Source: an uncultured Eubacteriales bacterium
Lineage (GTDB): Bacteria > Bacillota > Clostridia > Oscillospirales > Oscillospiraceae
NCBI GenBank assembly: GCA_900545585.1
Contig: UQZR01000001.1
Span: forward strand, 1 to 64,000
DNA: 64,000 bases
Reading direction: 5' to 3'
This document shows, one piece after another, positions 42,192-51,797 of the stretch. Position numbers and translations under genes: made by a program. Every line of letters begins with the position of its first letter. Position 1 is the stretch's first letter. The notes under the pieces were generated by a model that searched no databases, had not been told where the DNA came from, and saw only the letters and a list, made by a program, of their open reading frames with translations.

Positions 42192-43538
42192 ATGGAGCAA
42201 AAAGTCCCCCGGCTGGTGCTGGCCGGTACCAACAGCGGCTGCGGCAAGACCACCGTCACCTGCGCCGTTTTGCAGGCGCTGGTAACGCGGGGTCTGCGGG
42301 TAGGCGCGGCGAAATGCGGCCCGGATTACATCGACCCCATGTTCCACAGCCGGGTCATCGGCGCGAAAAGCTCCAATCTGGACAGCTTCTTTTTTGACCG
42401 CGACACCATGCGCTATCTGCTGGCGCACAACGGCGAGGGCTGCGACGTTACGGTGATCGAGGGCGTCATGGGCTATTATGACGGTCTGGGCCTCACCTCC
42501 ACCCGCGCCAGCACCTACGAGGCGGCGCGGGCAACCAGCAGTCCCGTGGTGCTGGTGGTCAACGCCCGGGGTGCGGCGCTGTCGGTTCTGGCGGCGGCGG
42601 AGGGCTTTTTGCACTTCGCACCGGACAGCGGTATCCGGGGCGTCATCCTCAACGGGTGCAGCGCCATGAGCTACGGCCCGCTGGCGCGGGAGCTGGAAAA
42701 GCGTCTGGGCGTCCGCGCCTGCGGCTACCTGCCCCGTCTGCCGGAGTGCGCGCTGGAGAGCCGCCATCTGGGGCTCATCACCGCGGATGAGGTGACAGAT
42801 CTGCAAGAGAAGCTGCGCAAGCTGGCAGCTTCGGCGGAAAAAACGCTGGACATAGCCGCACTGCTGGAGATCGCCCGCAACGCGCCGCCCCTTCGCTTTA
42901 CGCCGCCGGTGCTGCCGGAGGCAGGCGCGCCGGTGCGCATCGGCGTGGCACGGGACCGGGCGTTCTGCTTTTACTATGAGGACAGCCTCGACCTGCTGCG
43001 GCAGCTGGGTGCGGAGCTGGTATCCTTCAGCCCGCTGGCAGACGAAAAGCTTCCCGACGGTATGCAGGGCCTGTACTTGGGAGGCGGCTATCCGGAGCTT
43101 TACGCGGCGCAGTTGGAGGCAAACCACACCCTGCGCAGGCAGATCAGAGACGCTGTACACGCGGGGATGCCCTGTATCGCCGAGTGCGGCGGCTTCATGT
43201 ATTTGACACAGTCCATCGCGGGCCACGCCATGGTAGGCGCACTGCCCGGTGACTGCTTTGACACGGGAAAGCTGACCCGGTTCGGCTACATCACTGCCAC
43301 GGCGCAGGAGGACAGCCTTCTCTGCCGCGCCGGAGAGCAGGTACCTATGCATGAATTTCACCACTGGGACACCCCCCAGCCCGGCGGCGCTTTTCTGGCG
43401 GAAAAGCCCTCCGGCAAGCAGTGGCGCTGTGCGTATGCCACGGACACGCTGTACGCGGGTTTCCCTCACTTCCATTTTTACGCCAAGCCCGTCATGGCAC
43501 AGCGCTTTTTGGCGGCTTGCAGAAAGGAGACGCTATGA
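42192..43538 (+). CDS. cbiA: Cobyrinate a,c-diamide synthase
   Basis: ATP- and glutamine-dependent amidation of cobyrinate carboxylates. 448 residues. The N-terminal P-loop-like LAGTNSGCGKTTVTCAVL (about 12-29) and CGPDYIDPMFHS are typical; a C-terminal class I glutamine amidotransferase domain contains GLYLGGGYPELYAAQLEAN and the nucleophile Cys in IAECGGFMYL, then EFHHWD. The stop overlaps the cbiC start by four bases. Confidence 0.94.
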   Translation: MEQKVPRLVLAGTNSGCGKTTVTCAVLQALVTRGLRVGAAKCGPDYIDPMFHSRVIGAKSSNLDSFFFDRDTMRYLLAHNGEGCDVTVIEGVMGYYDGLGLTSTRASTYEAARATSSPVVLVVNARGAALSVLAAAEGFLHFAPDSGIRGVILNGCSAMSYGPLARELEKRLGVRACGYLPRLPECALESRHLGLITADEVTDLQEKLRKLAASAEKTLDIAALLEIARNAPPLRFTPPVLPEAGAPVRIGVARDRAFCFYYEDSLDLLRQLGAELVSFSPLADEKLPDGMQGLYLGGGYPELYAAQLEANHTLRRQIRDAVHAGMPCIAECGGFMYLTQSIAGHAMVGALPGDCFDTGKLTRFGYITATAQEDSLLCRAGEQVPMHEFHHWDTPQPGGAFLAEKPSGKQWRCAYATDTLYAGFPHFHFYAKPVMAQRFLAACRKETL

Positions 43539-44161
43539 TGGAGCAGATGAAGCCTATGGATATTGAGAAGCGCAGCTTTGCCATCATCACCGAGCTGCTG
43601 GGCGACCGGCGGCTGGACCCGGAAAACGAGCTGGTCATCAAGCGGGTCATCCACACCACGGCGGACTTTGACTATGTGGACAATCTGGCCTTTTCCGACC
43701 ACGCGGTGGAAAAGGGTATCGCCGCCCTGCGGGCGGGCTGTGACATTGTCACCGATACCCAGATGGCCAAGGCCGGGATCAATAAGACGATCCTCGCCTC
43801 GCTGGGTGGAGAGGTACACTGCTTCATGTCGGACGCGGACGTGGCGGCGGAGTCTAAGGAGCGAGGTGTGACCCGTGCCTTTGTATCCATGGAGCGGGCA
43901 GCAGCCCTGCCTAAGCCCTGCATCTTCGCCATCGGCAACGCCCCTACGGCGCTTTTCTCGCTGGAGGCGCTGATGGAGACCGGTAAGCTCCGCCCCGCCC
44001 TCATCATCGGCGTACCGGTGGGCTTTGTGAACGTGGTGGAGAGCAAGGAGCGCATCATCGAGGCCGCTGCCGCGCCCTACATCGTGGCACGGGGCCGCAA
44101 GGGCGGCAGCAACGTGGCAGCGGCCATCTGCAACGCCATGCTCTACCAGATCAGGCGGTAA
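43535..44161 (+). CDS. cbiC: Precorrin-8X / cobalt-precorrin-8 methylmutase
   Basis: Moves the methyl group from C-11 to C-12 to give cobyrinate. 208 residues from the ATG at 43535 (AAGGAG upstream; overlaps the cbiA stop). The block IEKRSFAIITELLG, VIHTTADFDYVDNL with the catalytic-region His-Thr-Thr-Ala-Asp, VTDTQMAKAGINK, and IGVPVGFVNVVESKE are characteristic. The longer in-frame upstream stretch lies within cbiA. Confidence 0.95.
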   Translation: MMEQMKPMDIEKRSFAIITELLGDRRLDPENELVIKRVIHTTADFDYVDNLAFSDHAVEKGIAALRAGCDIVTDTQMAKAGINKTILASLGGEVHCFMSDADVAAESKERGVTRAFVSMERAAALPKPCIFAIGNAPTALFSLEALMETGKLRPALIIGVPVGFVNVVESKERIIEAAAAPYIVARGRKGGSNVAAAICNAMLYQIRR

Positions 44162-44164
44162 GCC

Positions 44165-45292
44165 ATGAAGGAATTTGTGATGCGGGACGGGAAAAAGCTC
44201 CGTCTGGGCTACACCACCGGCTCCTGTGCCGCGGCGGCAGCCAAGGCCGCCGCGTGGATGCTGCTGAGCGGCAGCAAAAAGGAGTCCATCCGCCTGCTGA
44301 CACCTAAGGGCATGGAGCTGGCATTGGCGGTGGAGAACATCCATCTGTCCCCGGACTGTGTACGCTGTGCCATCCGGAAGGACAGCGGTGATGACCCGGA
44401 TATCACCCGTGACACCCTGATCTATGCCGAGGTGCGGAAAACAGAGACTGTTGGCATTGTCATCGACGGCGGACAGGGCATCGGTCGGGTAACCAAGCCG
44501 GGTCTTGACCAGCCGGTGGGTGCGGCGGCCATCAACTCTGTACCCCGCCGGATGATCCAGGAGAACGTGGAGGAGGTCTGCGGCCTGTTCGGATACACCG
44601 GCGGCCTGTATGTGATGATCTCCGCTCCCGATGGCGAGACGCTGGCGAAAAAGACCTTCAATCCCCGGCTGGGCATTGAGGGCGGCATCTCCATCTTAGG
44701 CACCACGGGGATCGTAGAACCCATGAGCGAGCAGGCGCTGGTGGACACCATTCACGTGGAGCTGCGGCAGCGGCGGGAGAGCGGCGCGGACTATGTGCTG
44801 CTGGCCCCCGGCAACTACGGCGCGGACTATATCAAGGACGCCATGGGCATCGACCCCGCCACGGCGGTGATGACCTCCAACTTCATCGGCGACGCGCTGG
44901 AGATGTGCCGGGAGTTGGGCTTCCGAGGGGCGCTGCTCATCGGTCATATCGGCAAGCTGGTGAAGCTGGCGGGCGGTATGTGGAACACCCACTCCCGCTA
45001 CGGCGACTGCCGCATGGATATTCTGACAGCCTGTGCCGCCGCAGAGAGTCTGCACGGCGGTGCGGCGGCGGAGATGCTCCGCTGCGCCACCTGTGACGAT
45101 GCCCTGCGGCTATTGAAGGAGCAGGGACTTTATGACGCGGTGCTGCACCGTCTGGCGGGGCGCATCGACGACATGATGCACTATAAATGCGGCGATATGG
45201 AGGCAGGCGCTATCCTGTTCTCCAAGGAATACGGCTATCTCTGTGAGACGAAGGACGCAGCGGCACTGCTGCGCCGGATAAAGGAGGACTGA
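44165..45292 (+). CDS. cbiD: Cobalt-precorrin-5B C1-methyltransferase
   Basis: Methylates C-1 in the anaerobic corrin pathway. 375 residues. Family marks: LRLGYTTGSCAAAAAKAAAW, VENIHLSPDCVRCAIRKDSGDDPD (quoted in part: KDSGDDPDIT), GIGRVTKPGLDQPVG and GGISILGTTGIVEPMS. It starts three bases after the cbiC stop. Presence of CbiD with CbiG marks the oxygen-independent route. Confidence 0.96.
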   Translation: MKEFVMRDGKKLRLGYTTGSCAAAAAKAAAWMLLSGSKKESIRLLTPKGMELALAVENIHLSPDCVRCAIRKDSGDDPDITRDTLIYAEVRKTETVGIVIDGGQGIGRVTKPGLDQPVGAAAINSVPRRMIQENVEEVCGLFGYTGGLYVMISAPDGETLAKKTFNPRLGIEGGISILGTTGIVEPMSEQALVDTIHVELRQRRESGADYVLLAPGNYGADYIKDAMGIDPATAVMTSNFIGDALEMCRELGFRGALLIGHIGKLVKLAGGMWNTHSRYGDCRMDILTACAAAESLHGGAAAEMLRCATCDDALRLLKEQGLYDAVLHRLAGRIDDMMHYKCGDMEAGAILFSKEYGYLCETKDAAALLRRIKED

Positions 45293-45294
45293 CA

Positions 45295-46050
45295 ATGGTA
45301 CATTTTGTGGGAGCGGGCAGCGGCGCTGCCGACCTTATTACCGTCCGTGGTGCCAAGCTGCTGGGAGAGGCCGACGTGGTGATCTACGCCGGGTCTCTGG
45401 TGAATCCGGCGGTGCTGGACTATACCAAAGTGGGCTGTGAGATCCACGACAGCGCCAGGCTGACGCTGGAGGAGGTCATCGCCCTCATTGAGAAAGCGGA
45501 GGCTGAGGGAAAGACCACCGTGCGCCTGCACACAGGGGATTCCAGCATTTACGGCGCGGTGCGGGAGCAGTTCGATGAGCTGGAAAAGCGGGGTATCGCC
45601 TACGACGTCTGCCCCGGCGTCAGCGCCTTCTGCGGCGCGGCGGCGGCTCTGCGGGCGGAGTACACCCTGCCCGATGTGAGCCAGACCGTCATCATCACCC
45701 GCGCCCCCGGCCGCACGCCGGTGCCGGAGCGGGAGTCCATTCGCTCGCTGGCGGCTCATCAGGCCACCATGGTGCTGTTTCTCAGCACCTCACTGACGGA
45801 GCATTTGCAAGCCGAGCTGCTGGCAGGTGGTTATGCCGCCGAGACGCCGGCGGCGGTGGTGTATAAGGCCACCTGGCCGGAGGAGAAGATCTTCCGCTGC
45901 ACCGTGGGCACGCTCCACGAAACGGTGACGGGCAATGGTCTGACCAAGACCTCGCTGATAGTGGTGGGCAACTGTCTGGGCGACAGCTATCTGCGCTCGC
46001 TGCTGTATCACCCCAACTTTACAACGGAGTTCCGCAAGGGGGCGCAATGA
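45295..46050 (+). CDS. cbiF: Cobalt-precorrin-4 C11-methyltransferase
   Basis: Tetrapyrrole methylase. 251 residues. The SAM-binding HFVGAGSGAADLITVRGA, VVIYAGSLVNPAVLDY, VRLHTGDSSIYGAVREQ and VCPGVSAFCGAAAAL motifs are those of CbiF/CobM. It starts two bases after the cbiD stop and overlaps cbiG by four bases. Confidence 0.95.
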   Translation: MVHFVGAGSGAADLITVRGAKLLGEADVVIYAGSLVNPAVLDYTKVGCEIHDSARLTLEEVIALIEKAEAEGKTTVRLHTGDSSIYGAVREQFDELEKRGIAYDVCPGVSAFCGAAAALRAEYTLPDVSQTVIITRAPGRTPVPERESIRSLAAHQATMVLFLSTSLTEHLQAELLAGGYAAETPAAVVYKATWPEEKIFRCTVGTLHETVTGNGLTKTSLIVVGNCLGDSYLRSLLYHPNFTTEFRKGAQ

Positions 46051-47057
46051 GAGCCGCCCTGTTTGCCTTCAGCCGCGGTGGCTGCGCCACGGCGCGGCGG
46101 GTGATGGCAGCGCTCCCGGAGGCAACGTTCGTGTGCTACACCATGGAGCGGTTTGAGGAACCGGATTTCCTGCCGCTGGACAAGACGGTATATGGCGCGA
46201 GTTTTTCCTCCATGGACGCGCTGATCTTTGTGGCAGCCTGCGGCATTGCCGTGCGGGAGATCGCCCCTTATGTCAAAAGCAAAAAAACTGACCCGGCGGT
46301 GGTGTGCATCGACGAGGCGGGGCGGTTTGTGATCCCCCTGCTTTCCGGCCACATCGGCGGCGCCAACGCACTGGCGGAAAGAATGGCGGAAAAGCTGGGC
46401 GCCACGGCGGTGGTCACCACCGCCACCGATGTCCGCGGCAAATTTTCCGTGGACGCATGGGCTGCCCGGCACGGCTGCGCCATCTCCGACATGGGTCTTG
46501 CCAAGGCGGTGTCGGCGGCAATCTTAGAGAGGGATGTCCCCCTTTGCAGCCAATATCCCCTGCCCTCCTCCCTGCCGGCAGGCACATTTGCCGCCGAGGA
46601 CGGTGCGCTGGGTTTTTTTATCGGTTGGCGCATCAAAGCACCCTTTTCCAGCACCCTGCGGCTGATCCCCCGGGTGCTGCGGGTAGGCGTAGGCTGCCGC
46701 CGTGGCATCTCCGCCGATGCGGTGGAAAACGCGGTGCAGGCGGTGTTTGCGGAGAACGGCTTGGACACGGCAGCCATTCGCGGCGTCTATTCCATCGACC
46801 TGAAGCAGGACGAGGCGGGATTGCTGACTGCCTGTGAGAAAAACAACTGGCCGGTGCATTTTTACACGGCGCAGCAGCTGCGGGATGTGGCGGGTAACTT
46901 CACCCCCTCCGACTTCGTCCGCGCCGTTACCGGCGTGGACAATGTCTGTGAGCGGGCGGCGCTGCTGGATGCCGAAAAACTGATCGTACAAAAAACAGCG
47001 CGGGACGGTGTGACCGTCGCCGTCGCGGCGGAGCATTGGGAGGTGCGTTTTGGGTAA
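46047..47057 (+). CDS. cbiG: Cobalt-precorrin-5A hydrolase
   Basis: Opens the delta-lactone and releases acetaldehyde during ring contraction in the anaerobic pathway. 336 residues. The N-terminal CbiG domain contains ALIFVAACGIAVREIAPYV and VPLLSGHIGGAN-like IPLLSGHIGGANALA; the C-terminal CbiG_C domain contains LRVGVGCRRGISADAVENAV. Start and end both overlap neighbours (4 and 8 bases). Confidence 0.94.
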   Translation: MRAALFAFSRGGCATARRVMAALPEATFVCYTMERFEEPDFLPLDKTVYGASFSSMDALIFVAACGIAVREIAPYVKSKKTDPAVVCIDEAGRFVIPLLSGHIGGANALAERMAEKLGATAVVTTATDVRGKFSVDAWAARHGCAISDMGLAKAVSAAILERDVPLCSQYPLPSSLPAGTFAAEDGALGFFIGWRIKAPFSSTLRLIPRVLRVGVGCRRGISADAVENAVQAVFAENGLDTAAIRGVYSIDLKQDEAGLLTACEKNNWPVHFYTAQQLRDVAGNFTPSDFVRAVTGVDNVCERAALLDAEKLIVQKTARDGVTVAVAAEHWEVRFG

Positions 47058-47781
47058 GGTAATTGTAGTAGGTATCGGGCCAGGCAGCTATGAGGACATG
47101 ACCATTCGGGCAGATACCGCCCTGCGGGCATGTGACGCCATCGTAGGCTACCCGGTATATGTGGATCTGGTGCGGGACCGCTACCCCGGCAAGGAGCTTC
47201 ACTCCACCCCCATGACACGGGAGGCCGAGCGCTGCCAGCTGGCGCTGGAGCTGGCGCGCAGCGGCAAGACGGTCGCCATGGTCTGCTCCGGTGACAGCGG
47301 TATCTACGGCATGGCGGCGCTGGTCTATGAGCTGCGGGGCGAGGCGCAGGAGCCTGAAATTCAGGTGGTGCCGGGTCTGACGGCGGCTTGCAGCGCCGCA
47401 GCGGTGCTGGGTGCGCCGCTGACCCACGACTTCGCGGTCATCAGTCTCAGCGATCGGCTGACGCCGTGGGAAACCATCGAAAAGCGGCTGGACTGCGCGG
47501 CGGCGGCGGATCTGACCATCGCCCTGTACAACCCCGCCAGTCACGGCAGACCCGACCATCTGAAGCGGGCCTGCGATATCCTGCTGCGCCGTCTGCCGGG
47601 CGGCCGTCTGTGCGGCATCGTGCGCAATATTGGCCGTGAGGGGCAGAGCAGCCGCATCCTGACGCTGGCAGAGCTGCGGGAGGCAGAGGTGGATATGTTC
47701 TGCACCGTGCTGATCGGCAGCGCTGCCGTCAAAACGGTGGCCGGTCAGCTGGTCACACCCAGAGGATACCGCAATGTGTAA
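47050..47781 (+). CDS. cbiH: Cobalt-precorrin-3 / precorrin-3B C17-methyltransferase
   Basis: Ring-contracting C-17 methylase. 243 residues from a TTG at 47050 with a GGAGG site six bases upstream inside cbiG. Motifs: VVGIGPGSYEDMTIRA, AIVGYPVYVDLV, MVCSGDSGIYGMAAL, VPGLTAACSAAAVLG, DFAVISLSDRLTPWE and ALYNPASHGRPDHL. There is no additional Fe-S domain as in some fused CbiH proteins. Confidence 0.93.
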   Translation: MGKVIVVGIGPGSYEDMTIRADTALRACDAIVGYPVYVDLVRDRYPGKELHSTPMTREAERCQLALELARSGKTVAMVCSGDSGIYGMAALVYELRGEAQEPEIQVVPGLTAACSAAAVLGAPLTHDFAVISLSDRLTPWETIEKRLDCAAAADLTIALYNPASHGRPDHLKRACDILLRRLPGGRLCGIVRNIGREGQSSRILTLAELREAEVDMFCTVLIGSAAVKTVAGQLVTPRGYRNV

Positions 47782-49762
47782 TATCTGCGTGTTTGCCGGC
47801 ACCACGGAGGGCCGGGAGCTGGTGGAATTCCTGGTCGGACAGCCGGTGCAGGCTACGGTATGCGTAGCCACGGAGTACGGCGAAACGCTGCTGCCGGAGG
47901 CGGAAAACATTACGATCCTGGCGGGGCGTATTCCGGTGGAGGACATCATCCGGATGCTGCAAGGGACGCGGTTCGATCTGGTCATCGACGCTACCCACCC
48001 CTATGCCACCTCCATCACCGAGAGCATCTGCACAGCTTGTCGGGAAACGGAGACGGAGTATCTGCGTCTGCTGCGGCAATCCTCCGAACAGGCGGAGGAT
48101 GTGGTCTGCGTGGAGAATGCGGCGGCCGCCGCTGCATTTCTGGAGACTACGCGGGGCAATATCCTGCTGACCACCGGCAGTAAGGAACTGGCGGCGTATA
48201 GCAGCATCCCCGATTTTACCCAGCGGGTATACGCCCGGGTGCTGCCCATGGATGCCTCGCTGGAGGCCTGCCGCGCAGCGGGGCTGAAGGCCGCCCATGT
48301 CATCGCCATGCAGGGGCCTTTCTCCGAGGAGATGGATCTGGCCACACTGCGTTTTGCCGACGCCGCATGGATGGTGACCAAGGACGGCGGCGAAGCCGGC
48401 GGCTTTCCCGCGAAGGCGTCCGCCGCCCGGAAGGCGGGCGCAGGTCTGGTGGTCATCGGACGTCCACCCCAGCGGGAGGGTCTTCCCTTCACGGCGGTGC
48501 TGGATGTGCTGTGTAAGCGGTTCGGCTGCACCGTCCGGCCGCAGGTACGGATCGTCGGCATCGGTCCCGGCAGCCGGGAGGCTATGACCCGCGAGGTCAG
48601 TGGGACCATTGAGGCAGCGGACTGTCTCATCGGCGCAAAACGGATGCTGGAGGCTGTGGCGCGGCCAGGACAACACACCTATGACGCCATTGCGCCGCAG
48701 GATATTGCGGACTTTATCCGCGCCCACCGGGAGTTCCGCCGCTTTGCGGTGGTCATGTCCGGCGATACCGGCTTCTTCAGCGGCACGAAAAAGCTGCTGC
48801 CGCTGCTGGAGGGCTGCGACACGGCGGTGCTGCCGGGTTTGAGCTCGTTGTCCTATCTGTGCGCCCGGCTCCGGACCTCCTATGAGGATGTCCGGGTGGT
48901 GAGTCTCCACGGGCGGCAGCGCAACATCCTGCCGGAGGTGCGGGCGACCAGCCGCCTTTTCGCGCTGGTAGGCGGCGAGCGCGGCATCAATGACCTGTGC
49001 CGCACGCTGACAGAGGGGGATCTGGGCCACGTCCTTGTGTATGTGGGACAGCGGCTGGGCTACCCGGATGAGCGCATCGTGCGCGGCACGGCGGCAGAGC
49101 TGACGGATGGCGTCTATGCCCCTCTGAGCGTGGCGCTTATCGAAAATCCCCATCCCGACGCGGTGGTCACACCGGGTCTGCCGGACGATGCCTTTCTCCG
49201 CAGTGCGGAGGGAATGCCCGTGGTACCCATGACCAAAAGTGAGGTGCGGGCGGTGTGTCTTTCCAAGCTGCGGCTGACGGAGCGGAGCGTCTGCTGGGAC
49301 ATCGGCGCCGGTACCGGCTCAGTATCGGTGGAAATGGCCTTGCAGGCAAAGCAAGGGCTTGTCTGCGCCGTAGAGCGGCGGGAGGATGCCGCAGCGCTGC
49401 TGGAGCAAAACCGTAATCGGTTTGCATTGGAAAACTTACAGGTGGTCTGCGGCGGCGCGCCGGAGGCCTGCGTCGGTCTGCCGGCCCCCACTCACGCATT
49501 CATCGGCGGCAGTGCCGGCAATATGCACGAGATCGTGGCGCTGCTGCTGGCAAAAAATCCCCATGTCCGCATCGTGGCCACGGCCGTTTCGCTGGAGTCC
49601 GTGGCTGAGCTGACGGACTGCCTGACGGCGTTCCCCTTCGCGGAGACGGAGGTGGTATCCCTACAGGCAGCGCGGGGCAGAAAAGCCGGCAGCTACCATC
49701 TGATGAGCGGACAGAATCCCATTTATATTTTTACGATGCAGGGCGGAGGAGAAACGGCATGA
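47774..49762 (+). CDS. cbiJET: Trifunctional precorrin-6A reductase / CbiE / CbiT fusion
   Basis: 662 residues in three parts. 1-250 is CbiJ/CobK precorrin-6A reductase (CVFAGTTEGRELVEFL; LVIDATHPYATSITES). From about 258 to 480 is CbiE, a C-5 methylase (VRIVGIGPGSREAMT; MSGDTGFFSGTKKLL; LPGLSSLSYLCARL). From about 486 to 655 is CbiT, a C-15 methylase and decarboxylase (MTKSEVRAVCLSKL; DIGAGTGSVSVEMAL). CbiE-CbiT fusion (CobL-like) is common; addition of CbiJ is less so. No frameshift is apparent. Overlaps cbiH by eight bases and cbiB by four. Confidence 0.93.
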   Translation: MCNICVFAGTTEGRELVEFLVGQPVQATVCVATEYGETLLPEAENITILAGRIPVEDIIRMLQGTRFDLVIDATHPYATSITESICTACRETETEYLRLLRQSSEQAEDVVCVENAAAAAAFLETTRGNILLTTGSKELAAYSSIPDFTQRVYARVLPMDASLEACRAAGLKAAHVIAMQGPFSEEMDLATLRFADAAWMVTKDGGEAGGFPAKASAARKAGAGLVVIGRPPQREGLPFTAVLDVLCKRFGCTVRPQVRIVGIGPGSREAMTREVSGTIEAADCLIGAKRMLEAVARPGQHTYDAIAPQDIADFIRAHREFRRFAVVMSGDTGFFSGTKKLLPLLEGCDTAVLPGLSSLSYLCARLRTSYEDVRVVSLHGRQRNILPEVRATSRLFALVGGERGINDLCRTLTEGDLGHVLVYVGQRLGYPDERIVRGTAAELTDGVYAPLSVALIENPHPDAVVTPGLPDDAFLRSAEGMPVVPMTKSEVRAVCLSKLRLTERSVCWDIGAGTGSVSVEMALQAKQGLVCAVERREDAAALLEQNRNRFALENLQVVCGGAPEACVGLPAPTHAFIGGSAGNMHEIVALLLAKNPHVRIVATAVSLESVAELTDCLTAFPFAETEVVSLQAARGRKAGSYHLMSGQNPIYIFTMQGGGETA

Positions 49763-50721
49763 TGTGGTCGCTTGCGGCACTTGTTATCGGCTTTTGCATA
49801 GACCTTCTGGTGGGGGACCCCCACGGCTTTCCCCATCCGGTGGTCCTGATTGGGAAGTGTATCAGCGTGTTGGAGCGGGCACTGCGGTGCATATGCCCCA
49901 AAACGCCGACCGGCGAGCGGGCGGCGGGCGCCATCCTGTGGGGCGCGGTGGTCATCGTATCCACCGCCGTTCCGGCTCTGCTGCTGTGGCTGAGCGGTCT
50001 GGTCAGCCCATGGCTGCGTCTGGCGCTGGAGAGCGTGATGTGCTGGCAGATCCTGGCCGTCAAGTCCCTGCGGGATGAGAGCATGAAGGTCTATGACGCG
50101 CTGGAGAGCGGCGATCTGGCCGCCTCCCGCCATGCTGTTTCCATGATCGTGGGGCGGGACACCGACCGGCTGGACGATGCCGCCGTGACCCGTGCCGCCG
50201 TGGAAACGGTGGCGGAGAACACCTCCGACGGCGTGGTGGCCCCGCTGCTGTTCCTGGCCATCGGCGGCGCGCCGCTGGGCTTTTTCTACAAGGCGGTGAA
50301 CACCATGGACTCCATGCTGGGGTATGTGGAGCCGCCCTATAAGAACATCGGTCTGGTACCCGCCAAGGCGGACGATGTGGTGAATTACATCCCGGCGCGG
50401 CTGTCGGCGCTTCTGATGCTGACAGCGGGCGGCCTGATGGGACTGGATATTTCAGCGGGCTGGCGGATCTTCCGCCGCGACCGCCGAAAGCACGCCAGTC
50501 CCAACTCAGCCCAGACGGAATCTGTCTGCGCCGGGCTTCTGGGCCTGCGTCTGGCCGGGGATGCGTGGTACCACGGTGTGCTGCACAAAAAGGAGTATAT
50601 CGGCGATGCATCGCGGGAGATCACCCACGAGGACATCCCCCGTGTGTGCCGCCTGATGACCGTCACAGCGATCCTCACCCTGCTTTTGAGCTGTGCGGCC
50701 AAGCTGCCCTTTGCACTGTAA
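49759..50721 (+). CDS. cbiB: Adenosylcobinamide-phosphate synthase
   Basis: Membrane enzyme joining adenosylcobyrate to aminopropanol phosphate. 320 residues with four or five hydrophobic helices. Marks: LVGDPHGFPHPVVLIG, RDESMKVYDALESGD, VSMIVGRDTDRLDDAAVTRAAVETVAEN (in part IVGRDTDRLD) and NTSDGVVAPLLF. It overlaps the cbiJET stop by four bases and is followed by cobD, which makes its side chain precursor. Confidence 0.95.
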   Translation: MMWSLAALVIGFCIDLLVGDPHGFPHPVVLIGKCISVLERALRCICPKTPTGERAAGAILWGAVVIVSTAVPALLLWLSGLVSPWLRLALESVMCWQILAVKSLRDESMKVYDALESGDLAASRHAVSMIVGRDTDRLDDAAVTRAAVETVAENTSDGVVAPLLFLAIGGAPLGFFYKAVNTMDSMLGYVEPPYKNIGLVPAKADDVVNYIPARLSALLMLTAGGLMGLDISAGWRIFRRDRRKHASPNSAQTESVCAGLLGLRLAGDAWYHGVLHKKEYIGDASREITHEDIPRVCRLMTVTAILTLLLSCAAKLPFAL

Positions 50722-50732
50722 AGGAGACATAG

Positions 50733-51797
50733 ATGCTGTATCAAACAGAAAATCAACATGGCGGCGATGTATACGGCGGCGGTATCACGCTGGATTTTTC
50801 CGCCAACACCAACCCCCTGGGTACGCCTCCCGGCGTACTGGAGGCGGTGTGCCGGGATCTGCCCCAGCTGTACCGCTACCCCGACCCCTACTGCCGGCGG
50901 CTGGTGCAGGCTATCGCAGACCACGAGCAGGTGCCGGCATCCTATATTCTCTGCGGAAACGGCGCGGCAGACCTGATCTACGCATACTGCACCGCTCTGC
51001 GGCCCCGGACGGCGGTGGAGCTGGCCCCCACCTTTGTGGAATATGGGGCGGGACTGGCGCAGGTGGGTTGCCGCGTAGAGCGGTATTTCCTGCATCAGGC
51101 GCAGAATTTTGATTTGGACGATAGATTTCTGTCCTTCTTAGAGGAGAAAAAACCGGAGGTGGTATTCCTCTGCACCCCCAACAACCCCACCGGACGGCTG
51201 CTGCCGCTGCCGCTGCTGGAACAGATCCTGCAAGTCTGTGCGGCGTGGGGTGCGCGGGTGTTTCTGGATGAGTGCTTCCTCGATCTCACGGAGGACGGCA
51301 TCAGCGCCAGGTCCCTTCTGGCAGCGCACCCGGCGCTGCTGATCCTGAAGGCCTTTACCAAGAGCTACGGCATGGCCGGTATACGGCTGGGGTACTGCCT
51401 GTGCACCGACAATGCGCTGCTGCACGACATGGCAGCCGCGTCCCCGCCGTGGAACGTATCCTCGCCGGCGCAGAGCGCCGGTGTGGCGGCGCTGGCGGAG
51501 CGGGATTTTCTGCAAAGGACGCTGTCCCTCGTCCGCACGGAGCGGCGATGGCTCACAGATAACCTGACGGCGCTGGGCTTCTGGGTATGCCCGTCCCACG
51601 CCAATTACCTGCTGTTCCGCGGGCCGCTGGGGCTGCGGGAGAGGTTGCTGCAGCAGGGTATCGCCATCCGCGGCTGTGGGAATTACAACGGGCTGGACGA
51701 CGGGTGGTATCGCATCGCCGTGCGGCCTCATGGGGAAAACGAGGCGTTGATAACGGCCATTCGGCAATTCTGCAAGGAGAAATCACTATGGCAATGA
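50733..51797 (+). CDS. cobD: L-threonine-O-3-phosphate decarboxylase
   Basis: PLP enzyme of the class I aminotransferase fold that makes (R)-1-amino-2-propanol phosphate for the nucleotide loop. 354 residues. The N-terminal HGGDVYGGGITLDFSANTNPLG is diagnostic for CobD; FLCTPNNPTGRLL and the Schiff-base Lys in LKAFTKSYGMAGIRLGY follow. It overlaps the cbiP start by 10 bases. Confidence 0.93.
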   Translation: MLYQTENQHGGDVYGGGITLDFSANTNPLGTPPGVLEAVCRDLPQLYRYPDPYCRRLVQAIADHEQVPASYILCGNGAADLIYAYCTALRPRTAVELAPTFVEYGAGLAQVGCRVERYFLHQAQNFDLDDRFLSFLEEKKPEVVFLCTPNNPTGRLLPLPLLEQILQVCAAWGARVFLDECFLDLTEDGISARSLLAAHPALLILKAFTKSYGMAGIRLGYCLCTDNALLHDMAAASPPWNVSSPAQSAGVAALAERDFLQRTLSLVRTERRWLTDNLTALGFWVCPSHANYLLFRGPLGLRERLLQQGIAIRGCGNYNGLDDGWYRIAVRPHGENEALITAIRQFCKEKSLWQ

